NCBI RefSeq assembly: GCF_938020365.1
Contig: NZ_CALIIB010000150.1
Span: forward strand, 1 to 50,696
Direction: 5' to 3'
From: an uncultured Streptococcus sp.
GTDB lineage: Bacteria > Bacillota > Bacilli > Lactobacillales > Streptococcaceae
DNA: 50,696 nt
Shown: positions 40,340-47,443 of the stretch, in pieces
How the letters are laid out: each line of letters begins with the position of its first letter
Position numbering within the stretch: the first letter of the stretch is position 1
Notes under the pieces: generated by a model
What the model was told of the DNA's origin: nothing
The model's input: only the letters and a program-made list of their open reading frames with translations
Databases searched by the model: none
Made by a program: the position numbers and the translations under genes

Positions 40340-40359
40340 TCAGTTACTCTTAAATAATA
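40340..40359 (+). repeat. Right attachment-site core candidate (copy of rplL 3' end)
   Basis: Exact 20-bp copy of 258-277. Removing one copy with the DNA between them would rejoin rplL to the sequence TAAGGGTACG and to the terminator at 40456. The 40037-40339 interval between endolysin and this core has no gene, only the terminator, the GGGGCA repeat and AT-rich arm sequence. Confidence 0.7.
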
Positions 40360-40458
40360 AGGGTACGCAATTACATTGCGAAATCCCAGCGTAGCAAGGT
40401 TTTGAGCAATGTCAAAAAGCGAAATAGGGTGGTAAATGATTTCATTCCCCACCAAGAG
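40348..40458 (+). repeat. 111-bp direct repeat, copy 1
   Basis: Starts inside the right att core (TCTTAAATAATAAGGGTACG) and aligns without gaps to 41477-41587 with five mismatches. It contains hairpin-prone GCAATTACATTGC and AGCAAGG elements and runs into a terminator. It is most simply the original rplL 3' end plus untranslated tail, duplicated. Confidence 0.85.
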
Positions 40459-40496
40459 CCCACTAAACGAAAGTTTGGTGGGCTCTTTGATTTTTT
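40456..40496 (+). terminator. Strong terminator, probably the displaced rplL terminator
   Basis: GAGCCCACTAAAC (40456-40468), GAAA loop, GTTTGGTGGGCTC (40473-40485), then TTTGATTTTTT. In an element-free chromosome it would lie about 110 bp after the rplL stop. Confidence 0.9.
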
Positions 40497-40725
40497 GTGA
40501 ATTGTAGTGAGTTAGGGAAATCTATCCTTGCTTTGATGAGTCTATAGATGGTTTTTTTCATTGAAAATGAAAGAGTAAGAGTCAATAGAATCATTATGCT
40601 CACTGAGGTCTTGAGAGTAGAAGAGAACCTTTGGTACAATCTCATGATTTGTCAAAGGTAAACAATTAAATAGGCTTCATAATTCCTACAGTGATTTTGC
40701 CCACTATATAATTTTTAGAAGCTAA

Positions 40726-40887
40726 TATTTTTTGTCTAACTTTTGGGGTGCATTTCAGGCAGGACAATCCTGTATTACTGGAGGCCCTCAATCTTACTTG
40801 ATTTGCGCAACAGGGGGAGCTATCGTAGGTGGCTTTGTAGCTTATGGATTGAACCCCCAAAATAGTTTAAAAAAGAATGGATGTTAA
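40726..40887 (+). pseudogene. 5'-truncated class II bacteriocin gene
   Basis: After an in-frame TAA at 40723 the frame reads YFLSNFWGAFQAGQSCITGG, then PQSYLICATGGAIVGGFVAY and GLNPQNSLKKNGC. The Gly/Ala-rich AxGGAIVGGFVAYGL helix is typical of Blp-type, two-peptide streptococcal bacteriocins. No start codon, double-glycine leader or ribosome site is present, so the 5' half has been lost. It overlaps the immunity-like gene by 11 bp, as in intact bacteriocin-immunity pairs. About 230 bp upstream (40497-40725) I see no gene. Confidence 0.65.
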
Positions 40888-41119
40888 TATGTTAAATGAA
40901 ACTATGATTCAACTTATACTCATTGCAATTTGTTGTGTGTACATTATTTTTAACACTAAGGCTGATAAAAATCCAAAGAGAGGATATCGTACAGCTTTGT
41001 ACCTTTTCGTTATGGCTGGTATTATATCCTATGTTATGAATTATCTAAATTGGTTAGATTTTTTCTTACTGATAACTCCGATAATGTGTCTATTTAAATT
41101 TGAAGATAAGTGGAGTTAG
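40877..41119 (+). CDS. Bacteriocin immunity-like small membrane protein
   Basis: The 80-residue protein (MDVNMLNETMIQLILIAICC...; an ATG at 40889 is a possible later start) has two hydrophobic segments (about 10-26 and 44-72) separated by a basic loop with NTKADKNPKRGYR. It follows the truncated bacteriocin directly, where blp/cib-type operons carry the immunity gene. Size and topology fit such proteins, but there is no clear match and the gene has lost its normal promoter and partner. Confidence 0.6.
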   Translation: MDVNMLNETMIQLILIAICCVYIIFNTKADKNPKRGYRTALYLFVMAGIISYVMNYLNWLDFFLLITPIMCLFKFEDKWS

Positions 41120-41226
41120 CAACATTTGACACTTCATTAGGTTATTAGCTCTTTTAATATTAATGTATTTTAAAAAGTTTTGAGCATGTTACATAGAGGC
41201 TAGGCAAAACTCCACTTCTAACTATC

Positions 41227-41270
41227 AAAAAAACGAGTATTCCATAGTTGAAGATACTCGTTTTCTTATG
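41227..41270 (+). terminator. Terminator after the immunity-like gene
   Basis: AAAACGAGTAT (41230-41240) pairs with ATACTCGTTTT (41254-41264); T-rich downstream and A-rich upstream, so it may work in both directions. Confidence 0.85.
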
Positions 41271-41319
41271 TCATGGTTTATAATTAAAATAAAATGAATG
41301 GTTACAAATCATGAAAAAA

Positions 41320-41387
41320 TACGTTTCGTGATGAAAATCGTACATTTAAAGACTTTGCAGTAAAAATCTCTTTTGTTCTGCTATACT
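41320..41387 (+). promoter_or_regulatory. Bacteriocin-type promoter with LytTR-like direct repeat
   Basis: TACGTTTCGTGA (41320-41331) and TACATTTAAAGA (41341-41352) are spaced 21 bp apart, similar to BlpR/ComE boxes, and are followed by TATACT (41382-41387). An inverted repeat TTGTCAG/CTGACAA (41392-41414) lies at the predicted transcript start. It drives the leader remnant at 41442. Confidence 0.4.
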
Positions 41388-41441
41388 GAACTTGTCAGGG
41401 TTACAATCTGACAAAAAATATCTATTATATAGGAGGTACTC

Positions 41442-41486
41442 ATGATGAATACAATGGTGAAACAATTTGAAGTAATTCTTAAATAA
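41442..41486 (+). pseudogene. Bacteriocin leader remnant cut at an att-like sequence
   Basis: A perfect AGGAGGT site precedes ATG 41442, and 14 residues follow: MMNTMVKQFEVILK, then stop. The MNT...QFE pattern is that of Blp-type double-glycine leaders. The frame changes into the rplL-like end ATTCTTAAATAA at the exact start of the 111-bp repeat copy 2, so the bacteriocin gene was truncated there. The 14-mer may still be translated but cannot be a bacteriocin. Confidence 0.55.
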
Positions 41487-41587
41487 TAAGGGTACGCAAT
41501 TACATTGCGAAATCCCATTGTAGCAAGGTTTTGAACAATGTCAAAAAGCGAAATAGGGTGGAAAATGATTTCATTTCCCACCAAGAG
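41477..41587 (+). repeat. 111-bp direct repeat, copy 2
   Basis: Second copy of 40348-40458 (five mismatches). The bases just before it (GTAATTCTTAAATAA at 41472-41486) match the rplL att core at 13 of 15 positions. It ends in a CCAAGAG/CTCTTGG hairpin instead of the strong terminator of copy 1. Confidence 0.85.
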
Positions 41588-41744
41588 TCTGGGACAATAG
41601 TCTCTTGGCTACAAAAAAAATGAGACAAAATAGTTCTCGGGTTCTTTTTTGTAATTGTTTTTTTATTAGAGTGTAAGAAATCATTGTAAGTGCTATATTC
41701 TTAAAGTATCATATAGATTGAAAGAAAAGATATCAGTGTCAGTC

Positions 41745-41773
41745 TTTACGATTTTTCATATTTCTGCTATAAT
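41745..41773 (+). promoter_or_regulatory. Promoter of the ABC exporter operon
   Basis: TTTACG (41745-41750), 17-bp spacer, extended -10 TGCTATAAT (TATAAT 41768-41773). The start would be near 41780, giving an approximately 80-nt leader. Confidence 0.75.
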
Positions 41774-41784
41774 ATTCTTAATAA

Positions 41785-41838
41785 AGCGTGCATTTGCGCG
41801 CTCTTTTCTGTCTAAAAGTGCTCTTCAGTGCTTTTTTA
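41785..41838 (+). promoter_or_regulatory. Two-hairpin leader, candidate transcription attenuator
   Basis: Hairpin 1: AGCGTGC (41785-41791) with GCGCGCT (41796-41802), followed by CTTTT. Hairpin 2: AAAAGTGC (41814-41821) with GTGCTTTT (41828-41835), followed by more T. Both lie between the exporter promoter and its ribosome site and both look like intrinsic terminators. Confidence 0.6.
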
Positions 41839-41861
41839 TTATTATAGAAATTGGAGGGATT

Positions 41862-43598
41862 ATGCTTTACATTTGGTCTTATTTGAAACGCTACCCCAAG
41901 TGGTTGGTGCTGGATTTTGTGGCAGCCATCTTTTTTGTAGTGGTCAATCTAGGGCTGCCAACGGTTTTGGCGCGCATGATTGACGAAGGGATTAACCAAG
42001 GCGATCAGGAACGTCTGTATTTCTGGGGCTTTATCATGCTGCTGGTTATTATCCTTGGGATTTTGGGGCGGATCGTCCTTTCCTATGCTGCTGGAAAATT
42101 AACGACCAGCATGGTGCGGGATATGCGGAATGATCTTTATGACAAGCTACAGGAGTATTCCCATCATGAGTACGAGCAGATCGGCGTTTCTTCGCTGGTG
42201 ACGCGGATTACCAGTGATGCCTTTGTCCTTATGCAGTTTGCGGAGCAAACGCTCAAGATGGGAGCTATCACGCCCATCATGATGCTGTCTTCCATCCTCA
42301 TGATTTTCCTGACCAGTCCCTCCATGGCTTGGATTGTGGCGATTTCGGTGCCTTTTTTGGCAATCGTAGTCTGGTATGTGGCGGTCAAGACGCGTCCCCT
42401 GTCTGAAAAGCAGCAGAAGACGTTGGACAAGATCAACCAGTATGCTCGGGAAAATCTGACCGGTCTGCGGGTCATTCGAGCCTTTGCCCGTGAGGATTTT
42501 CAGGAAGAGCGCTTCGCCAATGAAAATGAAATTTATGCGGAGAATTCTAACCGTCTCTTTAAATTGACAGGTTTGACGGAGCCTCTCTTTGTGCAGATTA
42601 TCATTGCCATGATTGTGGCCATTGTCTGGTTTGCCTTGAAACCACTAGGTAGCGGCGAGTTGAAAATCGGGGATTTGGTCGCCTTTATCGAGTACAGTTT
42701 CCATGCCCTTCTGTCCTTCCTGCTCCTATCCAGTCTCTTTACCATGTATCCACGGACAGCGGTCTCTAGCGAGCGGCTGAAGGAAGTCATGGATATGCCG
42801 ATTTCCATCGATCCAAATGAGAATGGGATCACGGAAACTGCGACTCATGGCTATTTGGAATTTGACAATGTAACCTTTGCCTATCCAGGTGAGACAGAAA
42901 ATCCTGTCCTGCATAATATTTCTTTCAAGGCCAAGCCAGGGGAAACGATCGCCTTTATCGGTTCAACAGGTTCTGGTAAGTCTTCCTTGGTTCAGCTGAT
43001 TCCGCGTTTCTATGATGTGACCTTGGGCAAGATTTTGGTGGATGGTGTGGATGTCCGCGCTTATAATCTAAAAGCTCTCCGTCAGAAGATTGGCTTTATC
43101 CCGCAGAAAGCTCTGCTATTTACCGGGACGATCGCTGAAAATATCCGCTATGGTAAGGAAGATGCTAGCTCTGAGGAGCTCAATCAAGCAGCAGATGTGG
43201 CTCAGGCTCGCGACTTTATCGAAAGCAGAGAAGAGCGCTACGAGACCCATTTGGCCGAAGGCGGCAGCAATCTATCTGGTGGTCAAAAGCAACGTCTGTC
43301 CATTGCGCGTGCGGTTGTCAAGGAGCCGGATATTTATATCTTTGATGATTCCTTCTCGGCTCTGGACTACAAAACGGATGCGACTTTGCGCCGCCGACTC
43401 AAGGAAGTGACTCAGGATGCAACGGTTCTCATCGTGGCTCAGCGGGTCGGCACCATTATGGATGCGGATCAAATCATTGTCTTAGACAAGGGTGAAATCG
43501 TGGGTCGAGGCCGACATGAGGAGCTGATGGAAAATAATGCTATCTATCGCGAAATTGCTAATTCCCAGCTCAATAGCCAATCACTAACAGAAGAATAG
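41862..43598 (+). CDS. Heterodimeric ABC exporter subunit with degenerate nucleotide site
   Basis: ATG 41862 behind TTGGAGGG gives 578 residues: six membrane segments (about 1-310) fused to an ABC ATPase. Walker A is GSTGSGKSS, Q-loop IPQKALLF, signature LSGGQKQR and Walker B IYIFDDSFSALD. The catalytic Glu after Walker B is Asp and the H-loop His is Gln (IVAQRVGTI), so this subunit supplies the non-catalytic Walker pair but the good signature. This is typical of LmrC/BmrC/PatA-type partners. It probably exports drugs or peptides with the next protein. Confidence 0.92.
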   Translation: MLYIWSYLKRYPKWLVLDFVAAIFFVVVNLGLPTVLARMIDEGINQGDQERLYFWGFIMLLVIILGILGRIVLSYAAGKLTTSMVRDMRNDLYDKLQEYSHHEYEQIGVSSLVTRITSDAFVLMQFAEQTLKMGAITPIMMLSSILMIFLTSPSMAWIVAISVPFLAIVVWYVAVKTRPLSEKQQKTLDKINQYARENLTGLRVIRAFAREDFQEERFANENEIYAENSNRLFKLTGLTEPLFVQIIIAMIVAIVWFALKPLGSGELKIGDLVAFIEYSFHALLSFLLLSSLFTMYPRTAVSSERLKEVMDMPISIDPNENGITETATHGYLEFDNVTFAYPGETENPVLHNISFKAKPGETIAFIGSTGSGKSSLVQLIPRFYDVTLGKILVDGVDVRAYNLKALRQKIGFIPQKALLFTGTIAENIRYGKEDASSEELNQAADVAQARDFIESREERYETHLAEGGSNLSGGQKQRLSIARAVVKEPDIYIFDDSFSALDYKTDATLRRRLKEVTQDATVLIVAQRVGTIMDADQIIVLDKGEIVGRGRHEELMENNAIYREIANSQLNSQSLTEE

Positions 43599-43607
43599 GA
43601 GGAAGAG

Positions 43608-45380
43608 ATGAAAGAAAATAGTTTTGTCCGCTTATGGGGCTATCTAAAAGTCTATAAAGCAGCCGTACTTCTTGCAGTCTTCCTCAAGATTGTCAGCGTG
43701 GTCATGAGTGTCCTAGAGCCTTTTGTCCTAGGGCTTGCCATTACAGAACTGACGCAAAATCTGCTGGATATGGCCAAGGGAGTACCCGGTGCAGCCATCA
43801 ATAGTAGCTATGTTGCTTGGATCATGCTGCTCTACTTTATTCGTGCCCTTTTTTATGAGATTGGTTCATACTTTTCTAACTATTTCATGACCAATGCTGT
43901 GCAGAGCACCGTTCGCGACATGCGCAATGAGCTCAGTCATAAAATCAATCAAATTCCTGTTTCGTACTTTGACAAGCACCAGTTTGGTGATTTGATTGGG
44001 CGCTTCACCAGCGATGTGGAAACCGTCTCAAATGCTCTCCAACAAAGCTTTTTGCAGGTGGTCAATGCCGTCATGACCCTGATTTTGGTCATCGGGATGG
44101 TTTTGTATCTGAATCTCCAGCTGGCCTTGATCGTTATCGTCAGCATTCCTCTGACCTATTTGGGAGCTAGATTTATCCTCAAAAAATCCCAGCCCTACTT
44201 TAAGCAGCAGGCGGATGTGTTGGGCGCTATGAATGGCTTCGTCCAGGAAAATCTGTCAGGCTTCAATGTTCTCAAGCTTTATGGTCGGGAAGAGACTTCG
44301 GCTGAGGATTTTCGAGCTATTACTCAAAACTTGCAGGAAGTCGGCTTTAAAGCCAGCTTTATCTCAGGGCTCATGATGCCCGTTCTTAATGCGATTTCGG
44401 ATTTAACCTATCTCATCGTGGCTCTGGTGGGTGGTTTGCAGGTTATTGCTGGTCAATTGACCATCGGTAATATGCAAGCTTTTGTCCAGTACGTCTGGCA
44501 GGTCAATCAGCCTATCCAAAACCTTACCCAGCTGGCAGGTCAGCTCCAGAGTGCCAAGTCTTCGCTGGATCGGATTTTCCAGATTTTGGATGAGCCAGAT
44601 GAAGTCATGGATAATACTATTCAGCTAGATAAGGACTCGACTGGTCAAGTCAGCTTCAAAAATGTAGATTTCCAATATGTGGCAGACAAGCCGCTGATTC
44701 GCAACTTTAATCTGGAAGTCCAGCCGGGTGAAATGGTGGCTATTGTCGGTCCGACTGGAGCTGGTAAGACGACTCTGATCAACCTACTCATGCGTTTCTA
44801 CGATGTGACCAAGGGCTCTATCAGCGTGGACGGCCACGATATTCGTCAGCTGTCCCGCCAAGACTATCGCAAGCAATTTGGTATGGTTCTGCAGGACGCT
44901 TGGCTTTATGAAGGAACTATCAAGGAAAATCTTCGCTTTGGTAACCTTGATGCTACCGACGAGGAGATTGTGGAAGCAGCCAAATCAGCCAATGTCGACC
45001 ACTTTATCCGCACCTTACCTGGTGGCTACAATATGGAAATGAATCAGGAATCTAGCAATATTTCGCTAGGTCAAAAGCAGCTCCTGACGATCGCACGGGC
45101 TCTCTTGGCAGATCCTAAAATTTTGATTTTGGACGAGGCGACTTCGTCAGTTGACACTCGTTTGGAGCTCTTGATTCAGAAAGCCATGAAAACTCTCATG
45201 CAGGGGCGGACGAGCTTTGTCATTGCGCACCGCTTGTCTACTATCCAAGAAGCAGACAAGATTTTGGTGCTCAAGGATGGACAAATCATTGAGCAGGGCA
45301 ATCACGAGTCGCTGCTGGCCGACAAGGGATTCTATCATGACTTGTATATGAGTCAATTTTCGGATAAGAAAGAAGCCTAG
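43608..45380 (+). CDS. Heterodimeric ABC exporter subunit with competent Walker site
   Basis: The 590-residue partner has six membrane segments and an ATPase domain with Walker A GPTGAGKTT, Walker B LILDEATSSVD (catalytic Glu present) and H-loop IAHRLSTI. Its signature is degenerate (NISLGQKQ). With the upstream subunit it forms one working ATP site (its own Walker motifs with the partner's LSGGQ) and one broken one, as in LmrCD, BmrCD and PatAB. The gene follows by nine bases behind AGGAGGAAGAG. The substrate is unknown; multidrug export is usual. Confidence 0.92.
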   Translation: MKENSFVRLWGYLKVYKAAVLLAVFLKIVSVVMSVLEPFVLGLAITELTQNLLDMAKGVPGAAINSSYVAWIMLLYFIRALFYEIGSYFSNYFMTNAVQSTVRDMRNELSHKINQIPVSYFDKHQFGDLIGRFTSDVETVSNALQQSFLQVVNAVMTLILVIGMVLYLNLQLALIVIVSIPLTYLGARFILKKSQPYFKQQADVLGAMNGFVQENLSGFNVLKLYGREETSAEDFRAITQNLQEVGFKASFISGLMMPVLNAISDLTYLIVALVGGLQVIAGQLTIGNMQAFVQYVWQVNQPIQNLTQLAGQLQSAKSSLDRIFQILDEPDEVMDNTIQLDKDSTGQVSFKNVDFQYVADKPLIRNFNLEVQPGEMVAIVGPTGAGKTTLINLLMRFYDVTKGSISVDGHDIRQLSRQDYRKQFGMVLQDAWLYEGTIKENLRFGNLDATDEEIVEAAKSANVDHFIRTLPGGYNMEMNQESSNISLGQKQLLTIARALLADPKILILDEATSSVDTRLELLIQKAMKTLMQGRTSFVIAHRLSTIQEADKILVLKDGQIIEQGNHESLLADKGFYHDLYMSQFSDKKEA

Positions 45381-45387
45381 ACATACA

Positions 45388-45417
45388 AAAAAGGAAACTC
45401 AGCTGAGTTTCCTTTTT
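45388..45417. terminator. Bidirectional terminator
   Basis: A perfect 30-bp palindrome (AAAAAGGAAACTCAG and its complement) lies between the convergent exporter and B3/B4 genes. It ends in T runs on both strands. Confidence 0.93.
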
Positions 45418-45469
45418 GATTTATAATTGATGGGTTTTTACCTTAAAAGCTTGTCGGGTGAAAAGTTGC

Positions 45470-46156
45470 TTAAAGATCGTCTACTTGAATGACATGGGTT
45501 TCAAATTCGAGATTTGGCATGGCTGCTGCTAAATCCTGGTGAATGCGTTCGAGGGCGTCTAGTCGCATTTGGACAGATGTATGGGCATTTCCTTGGATAA
45601 TGAAAATGGCGTTTTTGGTGCTATCATCAAATTTATAAAGGTCGCTGTCACGGACATCAAGCCAAGCAAGGATGCCTTTTTCATCTCGGTAGACATAGTC
45701 TGTCGGAGCTACATGCTTCTCCTTAGATAAGATAGGGAAGAAAACATCGTCCTTCTGACTGACAGTAAACTCAATCTCATCACCGATTTTATCAAGGTCA
45801 TGCCCACCGATAGCCAGAAGAGAATGCAAGGATTCCACATTATAAATATCAATGACACTGTTAATTCTTGGAATGGAGCCGCGGTGTTGGATATTGCGGA
45901 TCAGAGCTGGTACAGTTGGTGGGTTCTTTTTAACACTGCGCCCCACTTTCTGCAGTAAATCACAGTAGCCCTGGATAGTCGGATGGTCAGTGATTTCCGC
46001 TAGATTGCAATTCAAAGCCCAGTTTTCGGCTTCCTTCTGTTTTTGGAGAAAAGCTTCTGATAAAGGTGCTTGAGGATCAACGTTTCTAGCAATGCCAAGG
46101 ACCACACTCTTAATGCCAAGTTCTGCTAAACTTTTATCAATGGTAAATTTCATCAT
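45470..46156 (-). CDS. B3/B4 domain protein
   Basis: The 228-residue protein contains the B3/B4 (PheRS beta-subunit-like) domain: NPPTVPALIRNIQHRGSIPRINSVIDIYNVESL and LAIGGHDLDKIGDEIEF, followed by FFPILSKEKHVAPTDYVYRDEKGILAWLDVRDSD. In PheRS this domain edits mischarged Tyr-tRNA(Phe). The stand-alone family is thought to act on tRNA or related substrates, but its role in streptococci is not established. ATG 46156 lies six bases from TGGAGGT. Confidence 0.9.
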   Translation of the reverse strand: MMKFTIDKSLAELGIKSVVLGIARNVDPQAPLSEAFLQKQKEAENWALNCNLAEITDHPTIQGYCDLLQKVGRSVKKNPPTVPALIRNIQHRGSIPRINSVIDIYNVESLHSLLAIGGHDLDKIGDEIEFTVSQKDDVFFPILSKEKHVAPTDYVYRDEKGILAWLDVRDSDLYKFDDSTKNAIFIIQGNAHTSVQMRLDALERIHQDLAAAMPNLEFETHVIQVDDL

Positions 46157-46226
46157 AGACGGACCTCCATTTTTTTCTTACCTTGATTATACCTTTTTAT
46201 AAGGATTTTTACAATGAAAATAATGT

Positions 46227-47210
46227 CTAAAATAGGAAGAAAAGGTAGCGAAGCAGCAGACTTCCGATGATAAAAGCATGCCATTTCCAGTAGATACGGA
46301 TTAAGCCAGCAGTTTCTCGGATCCAAGCTGAGGGAAGAAAATAGAAGGCCGTGCGAGAACCAATACTGCGGCCTTTGAGACCAACCTGTTTCATATAGAT
46401 GCCAGCACGTAGCGCATGGAAAGAATTTGTGACAAGGACAACCCGATCTTGCCCTAGTCCATGTGCCAGCATAAGCTGCTTACTGAATGTGAGATTTTCA
46501 AAGGTCGTGCGAGATTTATTCTCAAGGAGAATACTGTCAGCTGGGACTCCTTTTTCCATCAAATATCCTGCCATGGCCTCTGCTTCGGAAATTAACTCGT
46601 CATCTCCTTGACCGCCAGAGACAATAATGACTGGCTTCCGATTAAATTTTTCATAGATTGCTAGCCCTTTATCCAATCGTTGAGCCAGTAGGGGAGGTAC
46701 CTTGTCCCCAAACAATCCTGAGCCGAGGATAATGATAGTCTGGGGCTCTTTCTTGATTGGAAAGATATTTAAAAAGAAGGCGTAGATGATATAGGAAAGA
46801 TAGAGAAAGGTTCCGTAAAATAGGAGCAGATCAGCGAAGGAAATCAAATTTGCAAGAAATGATCGTGGAGCGAAAAAATGCAACAGACCCACCCCCACGA
46901 TAGCTAGGCCGTAGAGAAGCGATAGTAGATTGGCCAATCTAAGCCCCTCTAGCTGCACCATTTTGCGACCATTAAAAAGCAAATAAACAGTAGAAGCGAA
47001 AACACTAATGGGTATTGCCAAAAACAAGATAATAGCTGGTGTATAGCCAATAAATCGCTCAAGACTAACAATCGTAAGCCCTGCTAAAACAATTCCCATC
47101 ATCATAAGAGTGAAGGTCAGGAGATAAGCATTGAATAAACTTCTGGGTTCTCGATAACATAATAGAGCAAATATAGCAGCAGGGATAAGCCAGACTAGAT
47201 GAAGTACCAT
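46227..47210 (-). CDS. YdcF/SanA-like (DUF218) membrane protein
   Basis: I start at ATG 47210 (MVLHLVWLIPAAIF), eight bases after GCGAGG, giving 327 residues. Four or five membrane segments fill about 1-160. The DUF218 domain (about 165-300) shows IIILGSGLFGDKVPP, VIIVSGGQGDDELISEAEAM, LLENKSRTTFENL and VLVTNSFHALRAG, and a last membrane segment follows. The family is linked to cell envelope functions and vancomycin barrier phenotypes (SanA). The substrate is unknown. Confidence 0.88.
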   Translation of the reverse strand: MVLHLVWLIPAAIFALLCYREPRSLFNAYLLTFTLMMMGIVLAGLTIVSLERFIGYTPAIILFLAIPISVFASTVYLLFNGRKMVQLEGLRLANLLSLLYGLAIVGVGLLHFFAPRSFLANLISFADLLLFYGTFLYLSYIIYAFFLNIFPIKKEPQTIIILGSGLFGDKVPPLLAQRLDKGLAIYEKFNRKPVIIVSGGQGDDELISEAEAMAGYLMEKGVPADSILLENKSRTTFENLTFSKQLMLAHGLGQDRVVLVTNSFHALRAGIYMKQVGLKGRSIGSRTAFYFLPSAWIRETAGLIRIYWKWHAFIIGSLLLRYLFFLF

Positions 47211-47390
47211 AATAAAACCTCGCAAATGAACTTTTAACCAGTATAACATAAATATATCCAATAAAAAAGTTATTTAATATGAAATAAATCGAATTACAAA
47301 AAGAAGGTCTCGAGTTGTTTTGAAATAAATCGCATCAAATCTACCGAATCCTTCCAATACTAAGAAAATGTAATTTTCATTTCAAAAATC

Positions 47391-47419
47391 TTGCAATGAA
47401 AGGTATTTATCTGTATAAT
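47391..47419 (+). promoter_or_regulatory. Promoter of brnQ
   Basis: TTGCAA (47391-47396), 17-bp spacer, TATAAT (47414-47419). An inverted repeat GAAAAT-GTA-ATTTTC lies just upstream (47364-47378) and could be a regulator site; it does not match the CodY consensus well. Confidence 0.82.
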
Positions 47420-47443
47420 GGATAAATCTTAAAAAGACTGGAG

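Noticed and set aside
40463..40645. Minus-strand frame of 60 codons near the att region
   Set aside because: It starts without a convincing ribosome site and its 5' part contains the terminator palindrome. A transposase remnant was considered but no motif supports it.
40666..40860. Minus-strand frame of 64 codons
   Set aside because: It is the shadow of the truncated bacteriocin gene on the plus strand, whose Gly/Ala-rich peptide explains the open frame.
47364..47378. Possible CodY box before brnQ
   Set aside because: The palindrome GAAAAT-GTA-ATTTTC has its arms in the reverse order to the CodY consensus, so it was not called as such.
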